Positions 24,383-32,556 of a DNA stretch of 40,607 nt are shown one piece after another. The stretch covers positions 1 through 40,607 of the forward strand of contig CAMAOY010000007.1 in NCBI GenBank assembly GCA_945859865.1, in the 5' to 3' direction. Each line of letters opens with the position of its first letter. Position 1 is the first letter of the stretch. Origin of the DNA: Phenylobacterium deserti (GTDB lineage: Bacteria; Pseudomonadota; Alphaproteobacteria; Caulobacterales; Caulobacteraceae). Below the pieces are notes generated by a model. The model was not told where the DNA came from. It saw only the letters and a program-made list of their open reading frames with translations, and did no database searches. The translations under genes were made by a program, and so were the position numbers.

Positions 24383-25345
24383 ATGACCAGCCCGCCATTG
24401 CGACCCGTTCTCGAACAGATCGAACTTCCCGGGTTTCCCGGGCATTACAGGGGCAAGGTCCGCGAGAACTACGATCTGGCTGACGGCCGGCGGATCCTCA
24501 TCGCCACCGACCGGCTCTCCGCCTTCGACCGGATCCTGGCGGCCATCCCCTACAAGGGCCAGGTGCTCACCCAGACCGCACGTTACTGGTTCGAGAAGAC
24601 CGCCGACATCTGCCCGAACCATGTCCTGGAGTATCCGGACCCGAACGTCGTCGTGGGACGCCGCCTGGACATCCTGCCTGTCGAGATCGTCGTGCGCGCC
24701 TTCCTTGCGGGAACCACGGGAACTTCCGTCCTCACCCTCTATGGCCAGGGGGCCCGGGACATGTACGGCGTGCGGCTTCCGGATGGCCTTCGGCCAAATC
24801 AGCGCCTGCCCAATGTGATCCTGACCCCGACCTCCAAGGCCTTTGACGGTGGCCATGACGAGCCCCTGAGCCCGGCAGAGATCCTGGAACAGGGCCTTCT
24901 CAGCCCGGCCCAGTGGGAGGAGGTGTCCACATGCGCCCTCTCCCTTTTTGAACGCGGCCAGGCCCTGGCGGCGGAACGTGGTCTCATCCTGGCGGACACA
25001 AAGTACGAGTTCGGCCTCGACCCGGACGGGCGCATCCTGCTCGCCGACGAGATCCACACCCCGGACTCGAGCCGTTACTGGATGTCCGACAGCTATGAAC
25101 AGCGCTTCGAGGCCGGGCAAAGACCCGACAGCTTCGACAAGGACTTCGTGCGCAGCTGGGTGTCCGGGCGCTGCGATCCCTATGTCGACCCGATCCCGGC
25201 CATTCCCCCCGAGATGATCGAGCAGACCTCGGATGTCTACGTCGATGCCTTCCAGCGGATTACCAGCCAGGCCTTCGACCTCCCGCCGCCCGGCCAGGAC
25301 ATCGCCGCGCGAATCCGGCGCAACCTCGCCGCATACGCTTCCTGA
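24383..25345 (+). CDS. purC: SAICAR synthase (long form)
   Basis: The 320-aa product carries out step 7 of purine synthesis, joining aspartate to CAIR with ATP. Motifs: [11 protein letters not shown] (the GKVRD-type glycine-rich loop), [10 protein letters not shown], the KGQVLTQ segment, [21 protein letters not shown] and [14 protein letters not shown]. It is of the longer class, about 300-320 residues like fungal Ade1, and not the roughly 240-residue bacterial PurC. Starts at ATG 24383 with a weak GGATATAGG upstream. The thioesterase gene follows after 41 nt and is probably cotranscribed. Confidence 0.95.
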   Translation: MTSPPLRPVLEQIELPGFPGHYRGKVRENYDLADGRRILIATDRLSAFDRILAAIPYKGQVLTQTARYWFEKTADICPNHVLEYPDPNVVVGRRLDILPVEIVVRAFLAGTTGTSVLTLYGQGARDMYGVRLPDGLRPNQRLPNVILTPTSKAFDGGHDEPLSPAEILEQGLLSPAQWEEVSTCALSLFERGQALAAERGLILADTKYEFGLDPDGRILLADEIHTPDSSRYWMSDSYEQRFEAGQRPDSFDKDFVRSWVSGRCDPYVDPIPAIPPEMIEQTSDVYVDAFQRITSQAFDLPPPGQDIAARIRRNLAAYAS

Positions 25346-25386
25346 TCCCTTTCCGATCCACTGGATTTTCTGCCGGATATTTCCCG

Positions 25387-26169
25387 ATGACCGAACAACC
25401 CTTCTTCCTGCGTGATGGTGAAGCCTTCCTGCCCCAGGCCTCCGGACGAGGACCCTGGAATCCGGACTCTCTTCATGGACGGGTGGTCATCGGCCTGATG
25501 GGACACGCCCTGGAAACCGCCTTCGGGTCCGAGGAATTCATTCCCGCCCGCCTGACCGTGGACATGTACCGCCTGCCAAACTTCGACCCCATTGAGGTCA
25601 GGACCACACTGGTCCGCGAGGGCGGGCGCATCCGGATGGCCGAAGCCGAGCTGCTGTCGGGCGGCAAGAGCTCAGCAAAGGCCTCCTGCCAGTTTCTTCG
25701 GCGGACGGAGAATGCTCTTGGCAAGACCTGGAGCCCGCGGGACTGGGATGCACCCCATCCGGACTCCATCCCCGATCCGGACCCATCGAAGGCTCCCATG
25801 GGGCGCATGTGGGCTGTGAAGCCGATCAAGGGCGGGTTCGGCGCGGAGGGCGACCGGCAGGTCTGGATGCGGGAGGTGCGCGAGCTTGTCGGTGGCGTCG
25901 CCCTGACCCCGTTCCAGCGCGTGGCCGTCGCCGCAGACTTTGCCAGTCCCTTCGCCCACGCCTCGTCTGACCAGGGCCTCGGCTACATCAACACGGACGT
26001 CACGGTGTACCTCCACCGGCTCCCGGCGTCGGAATGGATTGGCTTCCAGTCGGTCAACCACCAGGCCACCGATGGCGTCGCGGTGGGCGAATGCTGGCTC
26101 CACGATTCCGAGGGGTCGATCGGGTTCGCAAGCTGCGCGGCCCTGGCCCAGAGGCGTACGCCCCGCTGA
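25387..26169 (+). CDS. Thioesterase-family protein (double hotdog, acyl-CoA thioesterase-like)
   Basis: A 260-aa protein resembling TesB-like/acyl-CoA thioesterase proteins with two hotdog halves. The first half has GPWNPDSLHGRVVIGLMGHALE and ARLTVDMYRLPNFDPIEVRT. The second half has the corresponding ADFASPFAHASSDQGLGYINTDVTVYLHRLPASEWIGFQS and the closing GVAVGECWLHDSEGSIGFA. The conserved helix-strand spacing supports the fold. No substrate is suggested by purC upstream. Convergent with the CMD-family gene, with only 6 nt between the stops and no hairpin. Confidence 0.8.
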   Translation: MTEQPFFLRDGEAFLPQASGRGPWNPDSLHGRVVIGLMGHALETAFGSEEFIPARLTVDMYRLPNFDPIEVRTTLVREGGRIRMAEAELLSGGKSSAKASCQFLRRTENALGKTWSPRDWDAPHPDSIPDPDPSKAPMGRMWAVKPIKGGFGAEGDRQVWMREVRELVGGVALTPFQRVAVAADFASPFAHASSDQGLGYINTDVTVYLHRLPASEWIGFQSVNHQATDGVAVGECWLHDSEGSIGFASCAALAQRRTPR

Positions 26170-26175
26170 CCGCCC

Positions 26176-26745
26176 TCAGAACCCCTTGAGATCGGGATCC
26201 AGGACCTGCCCGGCGTCGAGGGGGACTCCGAAGGTGTTCAGGATCATTGAGACCTGGGTGTATTGGCCGACCGTGTAGACGAGGTCCATGCGCTGCTTCT
26301 CGGTAAAGTGGGCCGAAAGCGCCGCCCAGGTGGGGTCGGCAATAAACTTGTCGGTGTGCAGTTCATCGGTGGCCCGGAGGAGGAGGCGGTCGTCCTCCGA
26401 CCAGTCAGCGGCGTCCGCACCCTGCTTGATACGGGCGATCTCCGGGGCGGTGAGGCCGTCCCGCAGTCCGATCGCCACGTGCTGGGTCCATTCGTACCCC
26501 GACTTGCAGAGGTAACCGACCCTCAGGATCACAAGCTCGCGCTGCCGGGGCGGGAGGTCGTTCCGGCGCGACAGGATGTAGTTGCCCCAGGCGAGGAAAC
26601 CGCGCGCGGCCTTGGGTGTCCGGGCCAGGGTCCGGAAGATGTTCAGCACCCGGCCGGTCGCGGCCATGGGGGCTGTGAGTTCCCTCTGGTCGGCGTCCAT
26701 CTCGGAGTCCGCCAGGGGGGCGATGCGGGGGGCGGAAAGTCTCAT
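26176..26745 (-). CDS. Carboxymuconolactone decarboxylase (CMD) family protein
   Basis: 189 aa from ATG 26745 (MRLSAPRIAPL), with GGAG eight bases upstream. The longer track ORF reads through an upstream small gene in another frame. The all-alpha CMD/AhpD fold is visible: VLNIFRTLARTPKAARGFLAWGNYIL, LPPRQRELVILRVGYLCKSGYEWTQHVAIG and a C-terminal LHTDKFIADPTWAAL. Only one Cys sits in the active-site helix (CKSGYEWTQH), so an AhpD-type CxxC disulfide reductase is unlikely. Last gene of a three-gene minus operon after the dehydrogenase and the 45-aa membrane protein. Members of this subgroup are common beside dehydrogenases in aromatic or xenobiotic pathways. Confidence 0.85.
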   Translation of the reverse strand: MRLSAPRIAPLADSEMDADQRELTAPMAATGRVLNIFRTLARTPKAARGFLAWGNYILSRRNDLPPRQRELVILRVGYLCKSGYEWTQHVAIGLRDGLTAPEIARIKQGADAADWSEDDRLLLRATDELHTDKFIADPTWAALSAHFTEKQRMDLVYTVGQYTQVSMILNTFGVPLDAGQVLDPDLKGF

Positions 26746-26761
26746 CGGGCCAACTCCGGGA

Positions 26762-26899
26762 TCAGGCGCGCATGACGAACGGGACCATCTGCGCCAGGAG
26801 CAGGAGCCCCAGCGCCACCAGCAGGAGCCGCCCCAGCAGTCGGTTTCGGCGTATGCGCGCCGCTTCGACATCAGGATCAGGCGCAACTGGATTGTTCAT
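26762..26899 (-). CDS. Unannotated 45-aa single-pass membrane protein
   Basis: A small ORF missing from the track because it is too short. ATG 26899 to TGA 26762 reads MNNPVAPDPDVEAARIRRNR and then a membrane helix (LLGRLLLVALGLLLLAQMVPFV) ending in MRA. Acidic and basic residues precede the helix, as in a small membrane-anchored protein with its N-terminus in the cytosol. It begins 5 nt after the dehydrogenase stop and ends 16 nt before the CMD start, so it fits exactly into the operon. The SD is weak (GAGAA). Family unknown. Confidence 0.65.
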   Translation of the reverse strand: MNNPVAPDPDVEAARIRRNRLLGRLLLVALGLLLLAQMVPFVMRA

Positions 26900-26904
26900 T
26901 TTCT

Positions 26905-27990
26905 CTATTTTCTCGTAGGTTCAACAAGGATTTTCACGTGCACCTCAGGGTCCCCGAGGGTGACGAAAGCGTCTGCCACACCCTCCAGGCCCACCTTGCC
27001 GGTCACCACGCCGGAGACATCTATGATCCCATCCGAGATCTGCCGCAGGGTATGGGCGAACTCGTCCGGCGTGTAGCCGAACACGAAGGTCAGTTCCATT
27101 TCCTTGGTGATGGCGATGGCCGGCTCGATCTTGTCGGTCTCCATGCACACCCCGGCCACGACGATCTGTCCGCCAGAGGGTGCCGCCTCGATCAGGGTCT
27201 GCAGTATGCCTGGGGCGCCGACACACTCGAACACCACCGGGCGGCCGAAAGACTTGCCCATCATCCGCGCCATGGACTGGGCCGCGCGCTGCACCGGCAC
27301 ACCATAGCTGTCCCACCGGGCGTGCGGGCTTTCCTGGGCAGGATCGATCACCAGGTCGGCGCCAAGCCGTTCCGCTGCGGCCCTGCGGCGGGGCGAATAG
27401 TCGGTGGCGATCACTGGCCCGTGGCCGCGCGCCTTCAGGGCCGCGATGACCGCAAGGCCCACCGGGCCGCAGCCCACCACCATGCAGACCGAATCGCGGT
27501 CGAGCCGGGCCTTGGCGACGGCATGCTCACCGACGGCAAAGGGCTCGGTCAGGGCTGCCTGGTCGGTGGGGAGGCCGTTCGGTACCTCCAGCACCATGGC
27601 CTCGGTCAGCAGCATGCGTTCGGCAAACCCTCCGGGAAGGCGATTTGAAAAGCCCAGGGACTCCATGCCGGTCTCGGTCAGGGTGACGGGGACCGAGACG
27701 ACCCGGGCGCCCGTCCGGATCGTCCGGGTCGAGCCCGGGCCGTGATCCAGGACTTCGGCGCAGAACTCGTGGCCGAACACCGTGTCCGCTGTGGGGTCGA
27801 AACCACTCGCGAAACCGCCGTTCCCGCGGGCCGCCGTCTCAATCATGTGCTCCATGTGATGGAGGGCGTGGAGGTCCGACCCACAGATGCCGCAGGCGAG
27901 GGTGCGGACCAGCAACTGGCCGGGTCCGGGGGTCAGGTCCGGGATCTCTTCGCAGACGAGTTGCTTGTTACGGCGGATAACGGCGCGCAT
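26905..27990 (-). CDS. Zinc-type alcohol dehydrogenase (MDR family)
   Basis: 361 aa from ATG 27990 (MRAVIRRNKQLVCEEIPDL), with GGGAG upstream; the track start at 28059 adds an unlikely leader. GroES-like N-domain with catalytic zinc ligands: Cys in CGICGSDLHAL and the His-Glu pair in GHEFCAEV. The Rossmann domain has VVGCGPVGLAVIAALKARG. The four-cysteine structural-zinc lobe of classical ADHs is not seen; that region reads VVSVPVTLTETGMESLGFSNRLPGG instead. Substrate unknown. First gene of the operon with the small membrane protein and CMD gene. Divergent from fabD across a 145-bp gap. Confidence 0.87.
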   Translation of the reverse strand: MRAVIRRNKQLVCEEIPDLTPGPGQLLVRTLACGICGSDLHALHHMEHMIETAARGNGGFASGFDPTADTVFGHEFCAEVLDHGPGSTRTIRTGARVVSVPVTLTETGMESLGFSNRLPGGFAERMLLTEAMVLEVPNGLPTDQAALTEPFAVGEHAVAKARLDRDSVCMVVGCGPVGLAVIAALKARGHGPVIATDYSPRRRAAAERLGADLVIDPAQESPHARWDSYGVPVQRAAQSMARMMGKSFGRPVVFECVGAPGILQTLIEAAPSGGQIVVAGVCMETDKIEPAIAITKEMELTFVFGYTPDEFAHTLRQISDGIIDVSGVVTGKVGLEGVADAFVTLGDPEVHVKILVEPTRK

Positions 27991-28070
27991 GGCTCCCTCC
28001 CCGGGGATATGGATTTCCTGGCCATAATGACGGCGCAGGGCAGCCATGGCCAGAGCCACCGCCCCTCGGC

Positions 28071-28099
28071 TTGCCGGGGACCAGCTTATCCCCTAACCC
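28071..28099 (+). promoter_or_regulatory. Weak candidate fabD promoter
   Basis: TTGCCGG (28071-28077), 14 bp, then CCTAACCC (28092-28099) partly fits the Caulobacter pattern. It is placed correctly in the fabD upstream gap, but the -10 match is poor. Confidence 0.3.
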
Positions 28100-28135
28100 T
28101 CGCCCAACGCGAGTATTTCGGGAGGAGCGCCGGTC

Positions 28136-29080
28136 ATGAGTCTTGCCTTTCTGTTTCCGGGCCAGGGCAGCCAGGCCGTCGGTATGGGTACCGACCTTGC
28201 CGCCGCCTTTGCTTCGGCCCGGGAGGTCTTCGAGGAGGTCGACGAGGCCCTTGGCCAGAAGCTCTCCACCCTGATGCGGGAGGGGCCCGAGGATCAACTC
28301 ACCCTGACAGAGAATGCTCAGCCCGCCCTCATGGCCGTCAGTCTTGCGGTGATGCGGACCCTGGAGCGCGAATTCGGAATAGGCATTGACCGCGCCGCCT
28401 TCGTGGCCGGTCACTCCCTTGGCGAGTACTCGGCCCTCTGCGCGGCGGGCGCACTTTCCCTTCCCGACACGGCGCGTCTCCTGAGGCTCCGCGGCCAGGC
28501 CATGCAAAGAGCGGTGCCAGTGGGCGAAGGCGCCATGGCCTCCCTCATCGGCCCCAAGAGCGACCTGGCCCTTGCCGAGGCTGCTGCCGCCGCCGGCTCG
28601 GTGGTCGGCGTGTGCGTCGTGGCAAACGATAACAATGCCGGAAACGTCGTGATCTCCGGCGCGAAGGCCGCAGTGGACCTGGCCATCGAGAAGGCCAAGG
28701 AACTCGGGGCCCGCGCCATTCCGCTCAATGTCTCGGCGCCCTTCCACTGTCCCCTGATGCAGCCGGCAGCAGACGAGATGGCCGCTGCCCTGGCCGCTGC
28801 CTCCATCCAGGCCCCCCGGGCTCCAGTGGTGGCCAATGTCACCGCCCGTCCCACCCTCGACCCCGAAGTGATCCGCAGGCTCCTGGTCGAGCAGGTCACA
28901 GGCCGCGTGCGCTGGCGCGAAAGCCTGATCTGGCTGGCGGGTGAGGGCGGGGTGGCCCGCTTCGCCGAGGCCGGTACCGGTAAGGTCCTGACCGGCATGG
29001 CCAAGCGCATCGCACCTGACGCCGAGGCCACGGCCCTCAATGCCCCGGCCGATCTCGAAGCCTTCGCCGCCAGCCTCTGA
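28136..29080 (+). CDS. fabD: Malonyl-CoA:ACP transacylase
   Basis: A 314-aa product that moves malonyl from CoA to ACP for fatty-acid elongation. FPGQGSQAVGMG at the N-terminus, the nucleophile elbow GHSLGEYSA, the QAMQRAVP arginine-region loop, and FHCPLMQPA with the catalytic His. GGGAGGAG lies upstream. First gene of fabD-fabG-acpP-fabF; fabG starts 11 nt after its stop. Confidence 0.97.
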   Translation: MSLAFLFPGQGSQAVGMGTDLAAAFASAREVFEEVDEALGQKLSTLMREGPEDQLTLTENAQPALMAVSLAVMRTLEREFGIGIDRAAFVAGHSLGEYSALCAAGALSLPDTARLLRLRGQAMQRAVPVGEGAMASLIGPKSDLALAEAAAAAGSVVGVCVVANDNNAGNVVISGAKAAVDLAIEKAKELGARAIPLNVSAPFHCPLMQPAADEMAAALAAASIQAPRAPVVANVTARPTLDPEVIRRLLVEQVTGRVRWRESLIWLAGEGGVARFAEAGTGKVLTGMAKRIAPDAEATALNAPADLEAFAASL

Positions 29081-29091
29081 GGAGATCCTGC

Positions 29092-29829
29092 ATGTTCGAC
29101 CTGACCGGCAAGGCCGCCCTTGTCACCGGGGCCACCGGTGGCATTGGCGCCGAGATCGCCCGGGCCCTTCACGGCGCTGGCGCCCATGTCGTGTTGTCCG
29201 GAACCCGCGAGGCTGTCCTTGCGGACCTGGCGACAGAGCTCGGCGGACGGACCAGCATCGTCCCGGCGAATCTTTCCGACTCCGCTGCGGTGGACAGTCT
29301 GATCGGCCTGGCCGAGGCCGCCGCAGGACAGGTCGACATTTTGGTGGCGAATGCCGGCATTACCCGCGACGGGCTTCTCTTGCGGATGAAGGATGACGAC
29401 TGGGAGCAGGTCCTGAAGGTTAACCTCGAGAGCTATTTCCGCCTGTCCCGGGCCGCCCTGAGGGGCATGATGAAGCGGCGATTCGGCCGGATCATCGGAA
29501 TCACCTCGGTGGTCGGCGTCATGGGCAATCCGGGCCAGGCCAACTATGCGGCCTCCAAGGCGGGCATGATCGGATTTTCCAAGTCGCTGGCGCAGGAGGT
29601 GGCGACCCGCGGCGTGACCGTGAACTGTGTCGCGCCGGGCTTCATCGAGAGCCCGATGACCGACGCCCTGAATGCGGCCCAGAAGGCTCAGATCCTCGCC
29701 ACCATCCCTAACGGCCGGCTCGGCTCCGGCGGCGATGTGGCGGCCGCCTGCGTCTATCTGGCCAGTGACGAGGCTGCATATATGACCGGGCAGACCCTTC
29801 ATGTGAATGGCGGCATGGCCATGATCTGA
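29092..29829 (+). CDS. fabG: 3-oxoacyl-ACP reductase
   Basis: A 245-aa SDR enzyme reducing 3-oxoacyl-ACP with NADPH. Cofactor motif VTGATGGIGAEIAR, NAG segment VANAGITRDG, catalytic Ser in ITSVVGVMGN, and Tyr/Lys in NYAASKAG. The C-terminus LHVNGGMAMI is typical of FabG. SD GAGGAG immediately upstream. Placed between fabD and acpP as in most proteobacteria. Confidence 0.96.
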   Translation: MFDLTGKAALVTGATGGIGAEIARALHGAGAHVVLSGTREAVLADLATELGGRTSIVPANLSDSAAVDSLIGLAEAAAGQVDILVANAGITRDGLLLRMKDDDWEQVLKVNLESYFRLSRAALRGMMKRRFGRIIGITSVVGVMGNPGQANYAASKAGMIGFSKSLAQEVATRGVTVNCVAPGFIESPMTDALNAAQKAQILATIPNGRLGSGGDVAAACVYLASDEAAYMTGQTLHVNGGMAMI

Positions 29830-29911
29830 CCCGCTGGCCTGATCGGGGGGAGCATGCTACCAAACTCTCGAACGGTGAGGCCCCGGGTCTCGAAACTGGG
29901 TCCGGGATCGG

Positions 29912-29940
29912 TTGACATCACGTCGCTGGTCGCGGAATGA
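29912..29940 (+). promoter_or_regulatory. Candidate acpP promoter
   Basis: A perfect TTGACA (29912-29917) lies in the fabG-acpP gap. A weak -10 (GAATGA, 29935-29940) follows after 17 bp. An extra promoter is expected because acpP is usually made in large amounts. The remaining gap shows nothing definite. Confidence 0.4.
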
Positions 29941-29967
29941 ACACTTGAACAACAGGGACCCAAACGT

Positions 29968-30207
29968 ATGTCCGATATCCTTGAACGCGTCCGTAAGATC
30001 GTCATCGAGCACCTCGACGCCGATCCTGAGAAGGTTACCGAGAAGGCCAGTTTCATCGACGACCTGGGTGCCGACAGCCTCGACAACGTTGAGCTGGTCA
30101 TGGCCTTCGAAGAAGAATTTGACATCGAGATTCCTGACGACGCTGCCGAGCATATCCAGACGGTGGGCGATGCGGTGAAGTTCATCGGAGAGCGTCTGGG
30201 CGGCTGA
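29968..30207 (+). CDS. acpP: Acyl carrier protein
   Basis: A 79-aa acidic four-helix protein. The phosphopantetheine attachment Ser37 is in GADSLDNVE, and helix 3 ends with [12 protein letters not shown]. It shuttles acyl chains between the Fab enzymes. Starts [12 protein letters not shown] after CAGGGACCC. Followed closely by a terminator hairpin. Confidence 0.97.
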   Translation: MSDILERVRKIVIEHLDADPEKVTEKASFIDDLGADSLDNVELVMAFEEEFDIEIPDDAAEHIQTVGDAVKFIGERLGG

Positions 30208-30231
30208 TGCCTCCAGGACGTCGAGGATCTG

Positions 30232-30265
30232 ACCGCCGCGTCCCTTCGCTGTGACGCGGCGGTTT
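30232..30265 (+). terminator. Hairpin between acpP and fabF, probable partial terminator
   Basis: ACCGCCGCGTC (30232-30242) and GACGCGGCGGT (30253-30263) form an 11-bp stem with a 10-nt loop, then TTTGCATTTG. It starts 25 nt after the acpP stop and ends 20 nt before the fabF start, so it probably lowers read-through into fabF. Confidence 0.6.
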
Positions 30266-30283
30266 GCATTTGCGGAGGGCTCC

Positions 30284-31567
30284 ATGCGTCGCGTCGTGAT
30301 TACTGGAATTGGTCTTCTGACCCCGTTGGGGCAGGGAACAGAGATCACCTGGAAGGCGATCCTCGCCGGCAAGTCAGGCGCAGGGCGGATCACGACCTTC
30401 GATCCCGAAGGCTACGCCTGCCAGGTGGCCTGCGAGGTTCCGCGCGTGGACGGCCGCGGTGGCGGCGCCCCGGATGTGGAGGGCACTTTTGATCCTGATG
30501 CCACCCTTTCGCCCAAGGACCAGCGTCGGGTCGACGATTTCATCCTCTACGCGATCGCCGCGGCCGACGAAGCCGTTGCGGACTCTGGCTGGAAGCCCCA
30601 GACCCAGGAGGATTTCGAGCGCACCGGCGTGATCATTGGCTCGGGCATAGGCGGCCTGGCCAGGATTGCCGAAACCGCCATTGAACTTCACGAGAAGGGT
30701 CCGCGCCGGGTCAGCCCCTTCTTCATCCCCTCGGCCCTGATCAATCTCGCCTCGGGCCATGTCTCGATCCGCCACGGCTTCAAGGGCCCGAATCACTCGG
30801 TGGTGACGGCCTGTGCCACCGGCGCCCACGCCATCGGCGACGCCGTCCGAATGATCCGTTACGGCGACGCAGATGTCATGGTCGCCGGCGGCGCCGAGGC
30901 CTCGATCTGCCCGATCGGAGTGGCGGGATTCATCGCCTGCCGGGCCATGTCCACCGGCTTCAACGACACCCCTGAGAAGGCCAGCAGACCCTACGACAAG
31001 GACCGTGACGGCTTCGTCATGGGCGAGGGCGCTGGCGTCCTGGTCGTAGAGGAATATGAGCACGCCCGCGCCCGCGGCGCGAAGATCTACGCCGAGGTCG
31101 CCGGCTACGGAATGGCTGGAGACGCCTATCACATCACCGCCCCGGCCGAGGACGGCGACGGAGGCTTCCGAGCCATGCGCGCGGCCGTTCGCGACGCCGG
31201 TATAGAGCCCTCCGAGATCGACTACATCAACGCCCATGGAACCTCGACGCCCCTGGGCGACGAGATCGAGCTGGGAGCTGTGACCCGTCTCCTTGGAGAC
31301 GCCGCCGCCCGCGCCACCATGAGTTCGACCAAGGCGGCCACTGGCCATCTCCTGGGCGCGGCCGGGGCCATTGAGGCCGCCTTTGCCTGCCTTGCCATCC
31401 GCGATCAGGTCGCCCCGCCGACCCTCAACCTCGACAATCCCTCGGTGCACACCTTGGTGGACCTCGTCCCCCACAAGGCCAAGCCGATGAAGATTGATAT
31501 CGCGTTGTCCAACAGCTTTGGTTTTGGCGGGACCAACGCGTCGCTCGTCCTCAAGAAGGTCCCGTGA
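30284..31567 (+). CDS. fabF: 3-oxoacyl-ACP synthase II
   Basis: 427 aa from ATG 30284 (MRRVVITGIGLLTPLG), with GGAGGG upstream; the track start at 30251 lies in the hairpin. Thiolase-fold condensing enzyme with the Cys-His-His triad: VTACATGAHAIGDA, NAHGTSTPLGD and KAATGHLLGAAG. Extends acyl-ACP with malonyl-ACP; KAS II also adjusts unsaturated chain length. A short insertion (VDGRGGGAPDVEGTF) precedes the SPKDQRRVDDF motif, with unknown effect. The stop overlaps the mltG GTG start by 4 nt. Confidence 0.97.
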   Translation: MRRVVITGIGLLTPLGQGTEITWKAILAGKSGAGRITTFDPEGYACQVACEVPRVDGRGGGAPDVEGTFDPDATLSPKDQRRVDDFILYAIAAADEAVADSGWKPQTQEDFERTGVIIGSGIGGLARIAETAIELHEKGPRRVSPFFIPSALINLASGHVSIRHGFKGPNHSVVTACATGAHAIGDAVRMIRYGDADVMVAGGAEASICPIGVAGFIACRAMSTGFNDTPEKASRPYDKDRDGFVMGEGAGVLVVEEYEHARARGAKIYAEVAGYGMAGDAYHITAPAEDGDGGFRAMRAAVRDAGIEPSEIDYINAHGTSTPLGDEIELGAVTRLLGDAAARATMSSTKAATGHLLGAAGAIEAAFACLAIRDQVAPPTLNLDNPSVHTLVDLVPHKAKPMKIDIALSNSFGFGGTNASLVLKKVP

Positions 31568-32556
31568 GAACAGGGCCCCGCCCGGGACGCTGGCGGGGTT
31601 TCGCCGGGGTCGGGCTCCTGTTGGCTGGCCTGTTCCTCGCAGCCTACCTGAACCTCGGCCCCGGGCCCATGGCCCGTGCGGGGGCCTCGACCCTGGTCTT
31701 CCTGCCGAGAGGGTCCGGTGTCTCCGAGGTGTCCCGGGTGCTGAAATCCTCCGGGGTCATCCGCTCGCAGCTTCTCTTCCAGGTCCTTGCACGCGTTACG
31801 GGTGCAGGGCGGTCCCTGAAGGCGGGAGAATACGACATCCCCAGCCGGGCACCGGTCCTTTCGATTCTTTCAGATCTCGAGGCCGGACGGACCCTGCACC
31901 GCAGCGTCACCCTGGCAGAGGGGCGGACGTCGGCCATGATCGTTCGGCAGCTGCAGAACACGGAATGGCTGTCCGGGGACCTCGAGGTTCCTGAAGAGGG
32001 CGTCCTGCTTCCGGAAACCTACCGTGCAGACCGAGGTGCCAGTCGCCAGTCCCTGGTCGACCGGATGCGTTCTGATCAGCAGGCGCTTCTCGACCGACTG
32101 TGGGCGGCGCGCCAGCCGGGCCTGCCCTTCAATTCGCCTAAAGAGGCGGTGATCCTGGCCTCCATCGTCGAGAAGGAGACCGGACAGGCGGACGAGCGCA
32201 GGCGGGTCGCCGGGGTCTTCATAAACCGGCTCCGGATGGGCATGCGCCTACAGAGCGATCCCACCGTGATCTACGCCGTCAGCCGGGGCGAGCCCCTGGG
32301 CCGGGGCCTGAGGGCATCGGAGCTCCTGAGCCGAAGCCCCTGGAACACGTATGCCTATTCCGGCCTACCGCCGACGCCCATCGCCAATCCGGGCAAGGCC
32401 TCCCTGGAGGCCGTTCTGGACCCTATCCAGACGCAGGATCTCTACTTCGTGGCGGATGGCAGTGGAGGGCATGTCTTTGTCCGTACCCTTGCCGAGCATA
32501 ATGCGAATGTCGCGCGCTGGCGCGAGATCGAGCGCGCACGGGCGGGAGGCGGCTGA
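31564..32556 (+). CDS. mltG: Endolytic murein transglycosylase MltG
   Basis: A 330-aa YceG-like protein. One N-terminal membrane helix (GFAGVGLLLAGLFLAAYLNL), then LysM-like and catalytic parts. The catalytic Glu lies in ILASIVEKETG, with RLRMGMRLQSDPTVIYAV and the closing SPWNTYAYSGLPPTPIANPG. It cuts nascent glycan strands and ends their growth. It begins at GTG 31564 overlapping the fabF stop, so it is translationally coupled. The fabF-mltG-yicC-gmk order is common in alphaproteobacteria. Confidence 0.94.
   Translation: MRTGPRPGRWRGFAGVGLLLAGLFLAAYLNLGPGPMARAGASTLVFLPRGSGVSEVSRVLKSSGVIRSQLLFQVLARVTGAGRSLKAGEYDIPSRAPVLSILSDLEAGRTLHRSVTLAEGRTSAMIVRQLQNTEWLSGDLEVPEEGVLLPETYRADRGASRQSLVDRMRSDQQALLDRLWAARQPGLPFNSPKEAVILASIVEKETGQADERRRVAGVFINRLRMGMRLQSDPTVIYAVSRGEPLGRGLRASELLSRSPWNTYAYSGLPPTPIANPGKASLEAVLDPIQTQDLYFVADGSGGHVFVRTLAEHNANVARWREIERARAGGG

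Noticed and set aside
28411-29802. 463-aa ORF on the minus strand
   Set aside because: Antisense to fabD and fabG, which carry complete catalytic motifs.
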